The position numbers were made by a program, and so were the translations under genes. A model generated the notes under the pieces. It worked only from the letters and a program-made list of their open reading frames with translations. It was not told the origin of the DNA and made no database searches. From the NCBI RefSeq assembly GCF_000014685.1, contig NC_008321.1:2167001-2231000 (forward strand): a DNA stretch of 64,000 nucleotides. The letters are read 5' to 3'. This document shows, in pieces, positions 21,401 to 28,185 of the stretch (position 1 is its first letter; each line of letters opens with the position of its first letter). Source of the DNA: Shewanella sp. MR-4 (GTDB lineage Bacteria; Pseudomonadota; Gammaproteobacteria; Enterobacterales; Shewanellaceae).

Positions 21401-22291
21401 GCGATTCGTCAAGTGGCGGATAAGGGCATTGAAAAGGAAGCGCTCACCGAGTGGTCCTTTGGCGACTTACCGAAACAATTTGAACAGCGTAAGGGCAACT
21501 ACCAAGTGCGGGCGTTCCCTGCACTGATTGACAATAAAGACTCGGTTGCCATCAAATTATTTGATGATGAATTTGAGGCGCAGGCAGCGCATCGTCAAGG
21601 TCTACGTCGTCTGCTGTTACTCAACATTCCATCGCCGGTAAAACACCTGCAACAGGCGCTGCCCAACAAGGCAAAACTGGCGATGTATTTCAATCCATTT
21701 GGCCAAGTGCAAATTCTGATTGATGACATCATTGCCGCAGCGGTGCAGCAATTGCTCGATGAAAAGGCGCTGGATGTGCGCGATGCCGCTCAATTCGAGC
21801 AGGCCAAGGATTGGGTGCGCCAAGAGCTGAATCCAACGGCTGAGCAAATCGCCCTAAAAGTGGAGCAGATTTTGACGCTCTATCAAGGCATTAAAAAGCG
21901 GACTAAGGGTAAAATTAGCTTAGATATAGCTTTTGCGATGAGTGATATTCAAAGCCAATTAGACCAATTAGTATTCAAGGGATTCGTCGAAGCTTGTGGT
22001 TGGAATCGCTTAGCGGATGTGGCGCGTTACTTAAAGGCGATAGAAACCCGTATCGACAAGTTGCCCGTGGATCCGACCCGTGACCGTTTGCATATGCAGA
22101 GTATCACTAAAGTGCAGGAGGCTTTAGCGGCGCAGCTTGCCAAGGTGCCACGTTCACAACCCGTGCCTGCGGCACTGATTGAAGCCCGTTGGATGATTGA
22201 AGAATACCGGGTGTCTTGCTTTGCACAGGCGCTGGGAACGGCTTATCCGATCTCGGAGAAGCGTATCTTAAACCATATTCTGCTGAGTTAA
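18410..22291 (+). CDS. hrpA: ATP-dependent RNA helicase HrpA
   Basis: A DEAH-box RNA helicase of about 1293 residues, very close in pattern to E. coli HrpA (1300), implicated in mRNA processing and rescue of stalled ribosomes. Visible motifs are Walker A GETGSGKTTQLPK (about 98-110), DEAHERS (about 197), SATID, the helicase-C segment ATNVAETSLTVPGI and QRQGRCGRVGPG. They are followed by HA2/OB and the long HrpA C-terminal domain (DUF3418). The start is uncertain: the frame opens at TTG 18410, with another TTG at 18416, and there is no clear Shine-Dalgarno sequence. The N-terminal RRRLFKLNK region aligns with the family, so the true start is close. It forms a single-gene unit with its own terminator. 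Confidence 0.95.
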   Translation: MVLNSDKHPLSSDFLKQCFQSDASRIRRRLFKLNKEADSDKKTQELAKLAEQAQAAFEKVEQRLKARPKIQYPDNLPVSGMREEIAKAISENQVVIIAGETGSGKTTQLPKICLELGLGSRGFIGHTQPRRLAARSVATRVAEELQSPLGEVVGFKVRFADALKSESYIKLMTDGILLAELTSDRYLDQYDTIIIDEAHERSLNIDFILGYLKQILKKRPDLKIIITSATIDVERFSKHFNNAPIIEVSGRTYPVETRYRPLVQDTEADLDQIEGIFAAVDELVAEGLGDILIFMNGEREIRDTAEQLNRRNYRDTEILPLYARLSYGEQSKVFSSHTGRRIVLATNVAETSLTVPGIRYVIDPGTARISRYSYRTKVQRLPIEPISQASANQRQGRCGRVGPGICIRLYDEADFNSRPAFTDPEILRTNLASVILQMLAIGLGDIAAFPFIEPPDPRHIRDGFLLLEELQAVKQQKGNIVLTPLGRQLSQIPVDPRLARMVVESHQQGCLQEVLVIAAGLSIQDPRERPMDKKQASDEAHRRFADPHSDFVSWVNLWQHLKEQQKELSASQFRKKCRDEYLAYLRVREWQDLYTQLKQAVHDLKWRLNETPANYDALHRALLSGLLSHIGFKDNNNEYLGARNRKFFVFPGSPLAKKGPKWIMAAELTETSKLFARCCAKIEPEWLEPLATHLIKKNHLEPHFEAKQGSVIAFENQVLYGLTVVHRRRVQYGPINPVEAREIFIRSALAEGQLQTKEAFFIANQKLLEDVEALEHKSRRRDILVDEQVLMDFYEPRIPEGIYNAPKFFSWWKEARRTQPDLLDFNKSLLMQRSADHISALDFPDTWHKGNIRLQLSYHFDPAASDDGVSVHIPVALLNQIDDTDFDWLVAGMREEKCVALIKSLPKGLRRNFVPAPDYARACVQAMQPFSASLLDAMCKQLLRMSGTRVNPEDFDVTQMPAHLQMNFKIEDDKGKLVAQGRVLDTLKAELQGVVAKAIRQVADKGIEKEALTEWSFGDLPKQFEQRKGNYQVRAFPALIDNKDSVAIKLFDDEFEAQAAHRQGLRRLLLLNIPSPVKHLQQALPNKAKLAMYFNPFGQVQILIDDIIAAAVQQLLDEKALDVRDAAQFEQAKDWVRQELNPTAEQIALKVEQILTLYQGIKKRTKGKISLDIAFAMSDIQSQLDQLVFKGFVEACGWNRLADVARYLKAIETRIDKLPVDPTRDRLHMQSITKVQEALAAQLAKVPRSQPVPAALIEARWMIEEYRVSCFAQALGTAYPISEKRILNHILLS

Positions 22292-22358
22292 GCCTGCTGG
22301 TGTGGCACTGATTGAATCGATTCAGTGAGTTATGCGTTATATCTCATCAGTAAAATTA

Positions 22359-22387
22359 AATGCCGAGCCTTATGGTTCGGCATTTTT
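22359..22387 (+). terminator. Rho-independent terminator of hrpA
   Basis: AATGCCGAGCC pairs with GGTTCGGCATT (one G-T pair) around a TTAT loop, followed by five T. Confidence 0.88.
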
Positions 22388-22507
22388 ATTGCGCGGTTTT
22401 GCCAAATGACAATTTAGTAGCCGCTTTTAGCCGCGACGCACATGCCCCTACGATGTGTGTCGTGGCAAGAGTTATCACTGGTCACTTACCCTAAAGGAGC
22501 AAAGCAG

Positions 22508-22600
22508 GTGGCGAATAAATTGGCTCTAATGGCTGTGTTAATAACCTCAAATTTCATTGGTTACTTGGCAAATACGGTAGGGGATTTGGCTGTCTCTTGA
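22508..22600 (+). CDS. Possible 30-residue hydrophobic peptide
   Basis: A short frame that begins with GTG at 22508, eight bases after a strong ribosome-binding site (AAAGGAG, 22493-22499), and ends with TGA at 22600. The peptide starts MANKLALMAVLITSNFIGYL and continues for ten more residues; it could form one membrane helix. It lies in the 700-base gap between hrpA and the nap operon. Only the good ribosome site and hydrophobic composition argue for it. Chance occurrence is quite possible. Confidence 0.3.
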   Translation: MANKLALMAVLITSNFIGYLANTVGDLAVS

Positions 22601-22852
22601 GTGAGTTAATGCTTTTACGAATATTTTAAGCCGATTTCGCCGAGGATAATCGGTTATCTGCGCCTTCTTTTACTATCCCCTAATACTCCTTAAGGAATAT
22701 TTTGTTTAAATCTTGTGCTGTTTCCTTGCTTAGCGCCTATCTCTTTTCCATGCTTTAGTAATTGGTTAATAAAAAAACATAACCAATCAATCGTTTTACA
22801 ATCTAAAAAAACGCTTAAAAACCATGATCTAACTAAATCTATCGCCAAATTG

Positions 22853-22866
22853 ATGATCTGGATCAA
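22853..22866 (+). promoter_or_regulatory. FNR/EtrA-type box upstream of nap
   Basis: ATGATCTGGATCAA matches the FNR consensus TTGAT-N4-ATCAA in 9 of 10 defined bases. FNR, and its Shewanella counterpart EtrA, activates anaerobic respiration genes. Its centre is 72 bases before the predicted start of transcription, an upstream-activator position. Confidence 0.65.
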
Positions 22867-22879
22867 GCATCCAAGGGTT

Positions 22880-22895
22880 TACCGATTTGGAGGTA
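22880..22895 (+). promoter_or_regulatory. NarP-like 7-2-7 site upstream of nap
   Basis: TACCGAT-TT-GGAGGTA is an inverted pair of heptamers spaced by two bases. It matches the NarL/NarP consensus (TACYYMT-N2-AKRRGTA) in 12 of 14 positions. NarP is the nitrate-responsive activator of nap in other gammaproteobacteria. The site's centre lies at about -44.5 from the predicted transcript start. Confidence 0.6.
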
Positions 22896-22919
22896 TACAG
22901 TTTGTTAACACCTTAACGC

Positions 22920-22925
22920 TATGAT
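22920..22925 (+). promoter_or_regulatory. Predicted -10 element of the nap promoter
   Basis: TATGAT matches the -10 consensus in 5 of 6 bases. No good -35 box is found at 16-18 bases upstream, which agrees with an activator-dependent promoter. The start of transcription would be near 22932. Confidence 0.5.
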
Positions 22926-23016
22926 CATTTTGTCGATAAAAGATGCAATAGAAATACCTATAAATCCTGCTTTGGTCCGAGTCATACATTGCAGGAACGA
23001 ACCTCTTGGAGGACGC

Positions 23017-23175
23017 ATGAGTGCTAACAGCGCAGAAGAAAAATCCTTAGAACTGAAGATCTTTATCTTTTTAACCGTATTTCTCGCCCCCCTCTTATCC
23101 GTGTTGTTGGTAAGCGGGTTGGGATTCGCCATATGGTTTAGTCAAATTTTCACCGGCCCACCGGGGGCTGGTTGA
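23017..23175 (+). CDS. napE: Periplasmic nitrate reductase, NapE protein
   Basis: A 52-residue integral membrane protein with one hydrophobic helix (about residues 14-42, including FIFLTVFLAPLLSVLLV) and a C-terminal tail GPPGAG. NapE is found at the head of many nap operons; its exact role is not settled. The frame is open to 22921, but ATG 23017 has a strong ribosome-binding site (TTGGAGGA) and gives the usual family length. napD follows 41 bases after its stop. Confidence 0.88.
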   Translation: MSANSAEEKSLELKIFIFLTVFLAPLLSVLLVSGLGFAIWFSQIFTGPPGAG

Positions 23176-23216
23176 GTCAATACAGAATAATAACAACAGA
23201 ACAAACGGAGTGTCGG

Positions 23217-23474
23217 ATGAGCAAAGAGCTTCATATCACCAGTCTGGTGGTGCAAGTCATGCCACACAAAATGGCAGATGTAAGGCAACACATTATGACG
23301 ATTGAAAATGCCGAACTCTCTGTCAATAACGAAGTGAAACTCGTCGTCGTACTTGAAGGTGACTCCCAACGTGCCTTGATGGACGGTATCGAACAGATTA
23401 ATGCCATTCCTGGCGTCTTGTCCGCCACTATGGTTTACCACCAGAGTGAAGAGCTCGAAGAGGGTGAAGAATGA
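23217..23474 (+). CDS. napD: Nitrate reductase assembly chaperone NapD
   Basis: NapD binds the twin-arginine signal of NapA in the cytoplasm and delays export until the cofactor is inserted. The 85-residue protein has the family pattern [20 protein letters not shown] at the start and [12 protein letters not shown] near the end. ATG 23217 after ACGGAG is chosen over an upstream non-ATG start at 23172. Its stop overlaps the napA start by four bases, so translation is coupled. Confidence 0.93.
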   Translation: MSKELHITSLVVQVMPHKMADVRQHIMTIENAELSVNNEVKLVVVLEGDSQRALMDGIEQINAIPGVLSATMVYHQSEELEEGEE

Positions 23475-25966
23475 ACATGAATAGACGTGACTTTATCAAA
23501 GCCAATGCGGTGATTGCAGCAGCGGGCGCCGCAGGGTTAGCACTGCCGGCATCGGCGAGCAACTTAATCACCAGCTCAGAACAAACCAAATTAGAGTGGA
23601 ACAAAGCGCCTTGCCGTTTCTGTGGTACGGGTTGCTCTGTGATTGTCGCGACCCGTGATGGCAAAGTGGTTGCTACCCATGGCGATGCAAACAGCGAAGT
23701 GAACCGCGGCCTCAACTGCATTAAGGGTTACTTCCTGTCGAAAATTATGTACGGCAGCGATCGTTTGACCACGCCAATGCTCAGAATGACCGACGGCAAA
23801 TACGACAAACACGGTGAGTTTACCCCTATTAGCTGGGACAGCGCCTTCGATATCATGGCGCAGAAATGGAAAGAAACCCTAAAAGCCAAAGGCCCCACTG
23901 CAGTTGGGATGTTTGGCTCGGGTCAGTGGACCGTTTGGGAAGGCTATGCCGCCGTTAAATTGATGAAGGCGGGCTTTGGCTCTAACAACATCGACCCGAA
24001 TGCGCGTCACTGTATGGCGTCTGCCGTTGTGGGCTTTATGCGTACCTTCGGTATCGATGAGCCTATGGGCTGTTACGATGATATGGAAGCGGCCGATGCC
24101 TTTGTGCTTTGGGGCTCCAACATGGCCGAAATGCACCCGATCTTATGGACTCGAGTGACTGACCGTCGTTTAAGCGCATCCCATGTGAAGGTGGCTGTAC
24201 TGTCGACCTTCGAGCATCGCTCCTTCGACCTCGCGGATTTACCGATTGTATTTACGCCACAAACCGACTTAGCCATCCTAAACTTTATCGCCAACTACAT
24301 TATTCAAAACGATAAAGTGAACTGGGACTTTGTGAAGAAGCACGTTAACTTCCGCCAAGGTACCACGGATATCGGCTATGGTTTACGTCCAACCCATCCG
24401 CTGGAGCAGAAAGCCAAAAACGTGAAAACGGCAGGGGATTCGACTCCGATTGATTTCGATACCTTCAAGGCCTTTGTAGCCGAATATACGGTGGAGAAGG
24501 TCAGCAAGATGTCGGGTGTGCCTGAGGCTAAATTGATTGAATTGGCCAAACTCTATGCCGATCCTAATACCAAGGTCACCTCGTTCTGGACCATGGGCTT
24601 TAACCAACATACCCGCGGCGTGTGGTGTAATAACCTGATTTATAACATCCACTTACTGACAGGTAAGATTTCGACCCCTGGTAACAGCCCGTTCTCGTTA
24701 ACCGGTCAGCCTTCTGCCTGTGGTACGGCTCGTGAAGTGGGGACTTTCTCCCACCGTTTACCGGCCGATATGGTGGTGACTAACCCAGAGCATAGAAAAC
24801 ACGCCGAAGAAATTTGGAAGATCCCTAGTGGCATTATTCCGCCAAAACCCGGTTATCACGCCGTAGAGCAAAACCGCCGCTTAAAAGATGGCGACTTGAA
24901 CTGCTATTGGGTGCAAGTGAACAACAATATGCAGGCAGGGCCGAACATCAATGAGGAAGGTTTACCTGGCTATCGTAATCCCGCCAACTTTATTGTGGTG
25001 TCTGATGCGTATCCCACTGTCACGACTCAGGCTGCGGACTTAATTTTGCCAACCGCCATGTGGGTTGAGAAAGAGGGCGCCTATGGTAATGCTGAGCGTC
25101 GTACTCAATTTTGGCATCAAATGGTGCAAGCGCCTGGCGAATCCCACTCGGATCTGTGGCAGTTGATGGAGTTCTCTAAGCGCTTTACGACCGACGAGGT
25201 CTGGTCGAAGGAAGTCTTAGCGGCGAATCCACAATTTAAGGGCAAAACCTTATTTGAAGTGCTGTACCAAAACGGCAATGTCGATAAGTTCCCACTGGCC
25301 GATACCGATCCTAAGTATTTGAACAACGAGGCGAAACATTTTGGCTTCTATGTCCAAAAAGGCCTGTTCGAAGAATATGCGACCTTTGGCCGTGGTCATG
25401 GCCACGATTTAGCGCCTTTCGAGGCCTACCATGAAGCTCATGGTCTTCGCTGGCCCGTGGTCGATGGTAAAGAAACCAAGTGGCGTTTCCGTGAGGGCAG
25501 CGATCCCTACGTCAAGGCTGGCACTGGCTTCGAATTCTACGGTAAACCCGATGGCCGCGCGGTGATTTTCGCCTTGCCTTTCGAGCCACCCGCAGAATCA
25601 CCAGATGATGAATACGATATGTGGTTATCAACTGGACGTGTGCTTGAGCATTGGCACTCAGGTTCGATGACTCAACGCGTGCCAGAGCTTTATCGTGCCT
25701 TCCCCGATGCTGTGTGTTTTATGCACCCAGAGGACGCCAAAAAACGCGGTTTACGCCGTGGGGATGAAGTGCGGGTTATGTCTCGCCGCGGTGAAATCAA
25801 AACCCGTGTCGAAACCCGTGGCCGTAACAAGCCGCCTGTGGGCCTAGTATTTGTACCTTGGTTCGATGCCAGTCAGCTCATTAATAAAGTCACCTTGGAT
25901 GCGACAGATCCGCTGTCGAAACAAACCGACTTTAAGAAATGCGCCGTGAAAATCGTCAAGGTATAA
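23471..25966 (+). CDS. napA: Periplasmic nitrate reductase catalytic subunit
   Basis: NapA reduces nitrate to nitrite in the periplasm using a Mo-bis-MGD cofactor and one [4Fe-4S] cluster. The 831-residue protein has a twin-arginine signal (NRRDFIK, then [14 protein letters not shown]). The cluster cysteines are C48, C51, C55 and C83 ([10 protein letters not shown] and GLNCIKG). The molybdenum-ligand cysteine is C181 in [10 protein letters not shown]. The C-terminal molybdopterin-binding region contains [15 protein letters not shown]. Length agrees with E. coli NapA (828). ATG 23477 is an alternative start two codons later. All catalytic residues I can check are present. Confidence 0.98.
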   Translation: MNMNRRDFIKANAVIAAAGAAGLALPASASNLITSSEQTKLEWNKAPCRFCGTGCSVIVATRDGKVVATHGDANSEVNRGLNCIKGYFLSKIMYGSDRLTTPMLRMTDGKYDKHGEFTPISWDSAFDIMAQKWKETLKAKGPTAVGMFGSGQWTVWEGYAAVKLMKAGFGSNNIDPNARHCMASAVVGFMRTFGIDEPMGCYDDMEAADAFVLWGSNMAEMHPILWTRVTDRRLSASHVKVAVLSTFEHRSFDLADLPIVFTPQTDLAILNFIANYIIQNDKVNWDFVKKHVNFRQGTTDIGYGLRPTHPLEQKAKNVKTAGDSTPIDFDTFKAFVAEYTVEKVSKMSGVPEAKLIELAKLYADPNTKVTSFWTMGFNQHTRGVWCNNLIYNIHLLTGKISTPGNSPFSLTGQPSACGTAREVGTFSHRLPADMVVTNPEHRKHAEEIWKIPSGIIPPKPGYHAVEQNRRLKDGDLNCYWVQVNNNMQAGPNINEEGLPGYRNPANFIVVSDAYPTVTTQAADLILPTAMWVEKEGAYGNAERRTQFWHQMVQAPGESHSDLWQLMEFSKRFTTDEVWSKEVLAANPQFKGKTLFEVLYQNGNVDKFPLADTDPKYLNNEAKHFGFYVQKGLFEEYATFGRGHGHDLAPFEAYHEAHGLRWPVVDGKETKWRFREGSDPYVKAGTGFEFYGKPDGRAVIFALPFEPPAESPDDEYDMWLSTGRVLEHWHSGSMTQRVPELYRAFPDAVCFMHPEDAKKRGLRRGDEVRVMSRRGEIKTRVETRGRNKPPVGLVFVPWFDASQLINKVTLDATDPLSKQTDFKKCAVKIVKV

Positions 25967-25976
25967 GGAGTACAGG

Positions 25977-26462
25977 ATGAAAACATTCAAATTAGTTTCA
26001 GCATTTAGTGCGCTTGCCTTTTCAGCCTTGATGATGACCAGCGTGACTGCGGCGAACATTCCTGAGGATAAGGTTGATACCTTACGTCTGGCGCCAATCA
26101 ACGTTGAGCCAACTCCACCTGCGATGCAGGCGGTGCTGAACAAAGATATCAAAGAGATGCGTAACTACCCGATGCAACCACCGGTGATCCCGCACAAGAT
26201 CGATGGCTATCAGCTCGATCTTAAGGTCAATAAGTGTATGTCATGCCATGCCAGACACCGCACCGGGGACTCTCAGGCGCCTATGGTCAGTGTGACTCAC
26301 TATATGGATAGGGATAACAACTTCTTAGCCGAGCTTTCGCCAAGACGTTACTTCTGCACTCAGTGCCATGTGCCGCAACTGGATGCCAAATTACTGGTCG
26401 AGAACGACTTTGTGGATATGGATCATCTGATTAAAGCCAACACAGAGCAGAAAACACACTAG
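25977..26462 (+). CDS. napB: Periplasmic nitrate reductase, dihaem cytochrome c subunit
   Basis: NapB is the small electron-transfer subunit that docks to NapA. The 161-residue protein has a signal peptide ending near residue 26 (SVTAA) and two haem c motifs, CMSCH at 87-91 and CTQCH at 127-131. Additional histidines, including those in VTHYMD and the region before the first motif, can act as second haem ligands. It follows napA by 10 bases with a clear ribosome site (AAGGAGTACAGG). Confidence 0.96.
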   Translation: MKTFKLVSAFSALAFSALMMTSVTAANIPEDKVDTLRLAPINVEPTPPAMQAVLNKDIKEMRNYPMQPPVIPHKIDGYQLDLKVNKCMSCHARHRTGDSQAPMVSVTHYMDRDNNFLAELSPRRYFCTQCHVPQLDAKLLVENDFVDMDHLIKANTEQKTH

Positions 26463-26470
26463 GAGTCAGC

Positions 26471-27058
26471 ATGTTAGAGAAACTTAAAAAGATCTGGAAA
26501 GTTCTCAATCGTCCGAGTGTGCACTACAGTTTAGGGTTTTTAACCTTAGGTGGTTTTGTGGCGGGGGTGATCTTCTGGGGGGGCTTTAACACTGCGCTTG
26601 AAGCCACCAACAAAGAAGCCTTCTGTATCGGTTGCCACGAAATGGAAAATAACGTCTATCAAGAGTTACAGTCGACTATCCATTTCACAAACCGCAGTGG
26701 TGTGCGTGCGACTTGTCCTGACTGCCACGTGCCGCACAACTGGACCGATAAGATTGCCCGTAAGATGCAGGCATCGAAAGAAGTGTGGGGTAAAGTGTTT
26801 GGTACCATCAATACCCGCGAAAAGTTTGAAAACAAACGTCGTGAGTTGGCCGAACATGAATGGGAACGGTTAAAGGCAAACGACTCGCTTGAGTGCCGTA
26901 ACTGCCATAACTTTACCTATATGGACTTTACCAGACAGTCGCCACGCGCCGCCCAAATGCACTCGACATCTTTGGCCAGTGGTGAGAAAACCTGTATCGA
27001 TTGCCATAAAGGGATTGCTCACCATCTTCCCGATATGGCAGGGGTTGAAGGCTTCTAG
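26471..27058 (+). CDS. napC: Tetrahaem quinol dehydrogenase NapC
   Basis: NapC is a membrane-anchored NapC/NirT-family cytochrome that takes electrons from menaquinol or ubiquinol and hands them to NapAB. The 195-residue protein has one N-terminal membrane helix (about 18-40) and four haem c motifs: CIGCH (52-56), CPDCH (82-86), CRNCH (142-146) and CIDCH (175-179). CymA in Shewanella is a related protein with broad partners, but this gene's place as the last gene of napEDABC supports a dedicated NapC. It lies 8 bases after napB. Confidence 0.94.
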   Translation: MLEKLKKIWKVLNRPSVHYSLGFLTLGGFVAGVIFWGGFNTALEATNKEAFCIGCHEMENNVYQELQSTIHFTNRSGVRATCPDCHVPHNWTDKIARKMQASKEVWGKVFGTINTREKFENKRRELAEHEWERLKANDSLECRNCHNFTYMDFTRQSPRAAQMHSTSLASGEKTCIDCHKGIAHHLPDMAGVEGF

Positions 27059-27083
27059 ACTCGACTCACATTCATCTCCAGCC

Positions 27084-27117
27084 AAAGGCCAAGTGCTCTC
27101 CTCACTTGGCCTTTTTT
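27084..27117 (+). terminator. Rho-independent terminator of the nap operon
   Basis: AAGGCCAAGTG pairs with CACTTGGCCTT across a seven-base loop and is followed by six T. It ends the operon before the cassette region begins. Confidence 0.92.
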
Positions 27118-27500
27118 ATGGCGAAGATAAATCCGTATGTGGCATAGGCGGGATTTAGTTCGCTATCGCCTTTTCTGGCTCGTTTCAGCCCCAAAATGAG
27201 TTAACAAGTTGTCTGTGGTGCATTCAAAAGCAGATTTTCTAGCCTAAAAATTTTGATGGTTATAACTCAAATGTTGCAACTCTCTGCAATGCCTAAAAGT
27301 TGGACAGGTGTTCAGTCATATTGAAATCATAACGATTTGTATCTTAACGCTGTACGCGTTCTTACATTTGACTACAAATAAATGCTATTGAAATCATGCA
27401 CATATAAAAATTGATTAGATAATAGGTTTGGAAAACGAAAATGTGCGTTTTTCCTGATGGTATATTTAACAGAATGCTGATAAGTTCTTTACATACAGAT
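27118..27500. other. AT-rich non-coding stretch before the cassette array
   Basis: No coding frame of note and no integrase gene on either strand. A 12-base direct repeat, TATTGAAATCAT, occurs at about 27319-27330 and 27387-27398. The base composition is more AT-rich than the neighbouring core genes. This is where an integron attI and a cassette promoter would be expected, but I cannot identify either with confidence. Confidence 0.4.
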
Positions 27501-27568
27501 AGTTAACAGTGCGCGTTTTTACTGGCCCAACGAGATAAACGCGCATGCGCACTAATAGAATGTTAGGC
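27501..27568 (+). repeat. Left boundary recombination site (attC remnant or attI)
   Basis: Starts with AGTTAAC (R''-like) and ends with GTTAGGC at 27562-27568, which fits the core site GTTRRRY. Between them, AGTGCGC (27507-27513) pairs with GCGCACT near 27547-27553, and GCGCGTTT pairs with AAACGCGC. The 3' core is the insertion point of the first cassette. The R'' box does not match RYYYAAC fully. Confidence 0.5.
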
Positions 27569-27608
27569 TAATTCGACATATGGCTCAACAAATCAAAGAA
27601 ATTGAAAT

Positions 27609-28094
27609 ATGAATTTTCCCCAAGAGCTACTCGGTACTGTTTGGCATACTACGAGTATTGAGCGTTACAAAATGATTGTTCGCGACGGGTGCATAAAAGC
27701 CAACCCAAGTCTTCCTGATAGTGAACGTTGGGGTACGAAATTAGGCGAGGAGCACTTTCCGTTTGTACGTTCACTTGGTGGTGTGAGCGTGTTTGATTTT
27801 CGAAATTTTGATGTTAATTCTTACAGTAAAAAGTTTGGGGCAGCTAACTGGGCAACGTTTGTGCCATGCCGAAGCGACTGGCGGAGTGCTGTTTGGGTAG
27901 AGATAGATTTTTCAAGTCTTGGTGGCAACTTTATATCAGGGCAGTCCATTCGAGAAATGTGGTACAAAATGGACTCTACGCGTAAGTTTATTACCCAAAT
28001 TGAAGGCGCTGTTATAGGTGTAATACCAACATCGGCATTCAAGCAGGTATTGTTCTACGACACTCGGAAGTCATCTTTTAGCAGGTTAGCCTAA
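27609..28094 (+). CDS. Cassette 1: unknown 161-residue protein
   Basis: The first cassette gene, 161 residues, with no signal peptide or membrane helix. I do not recognise a named family. Features seen are an N-terminal VWHTTSIERYKMIVRDGCI segment, a central YVRSLGGVSVFDFR-like part (PFVRSLGGVSVFDFRNFD) and a C-terminal AVIGVIPTSAFKQVLFYD. The WHTT motif followed by a helix and a GxI turn is faintly reminiscent of ADP-ribosyltransferase-fold proteins such as DarT or KptA, but the rest of such a site is not obvious. The stop codon overlaps the attC site that closes the cassette, as is common in integrons. Confidence 0.75.
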   Translation: MNFPQELLGTVWHTTSIERYKMIVRDGCIKANPSLPDSERWGTKLGEEHFPFVRSLGGVSVFDFRNFDVNSYSKKFGAANWATFVPCRSDWRSAVWVEIDFSSLGGNFISGQSIREMWYKMDSTRKFITQIEGAVIGVIPTSAFKQVLFYDTRKSSFSRLA

Positions 28095-28170
28095 CAAGGC
28101 CATTAAACATTGCCCCCTCCAGGGGGCTGGACTCGCAAAACACGCTCGCCGTTTATGGCAGGCGTTAGGC
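28089..28170 (+). repeat. attC site closing cassette 1
   Basis: R'' GCCTAAC (28089-28095) and R' GTTAGGC (28164-28170) are exact complements. Next inward, GCCATTAAAC pairs with GTTTATGGC apart from one unpaired base, the kind of extrahelical base attC sites carry. Length is 82 bases. Confidence 0.85.
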
Positions 28171-28185
28171 CACAAGGACTATATC

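Larger units (their letters stand above)
22388..23016. other. Long region upstream of the nap operon
   Basis: About 630 bases separate the hrpA terminator from napE. Besides the possible small peptide at 22508-22600, the last 170 bases hold the nap regulatory sites (22853-22925) and an untranslated leader of about 85 bases. The stretch 22601-22850 is AT-rich, and I see nothing definite in it. Confidence 0.5.

Noticed and set aside
27199..27265. Possible additional attC upstream of the array (AGTTAAC to GTTATAA)
   Set aside because: The right box does not fit GTTRRRY, and I see no paired inner arms.
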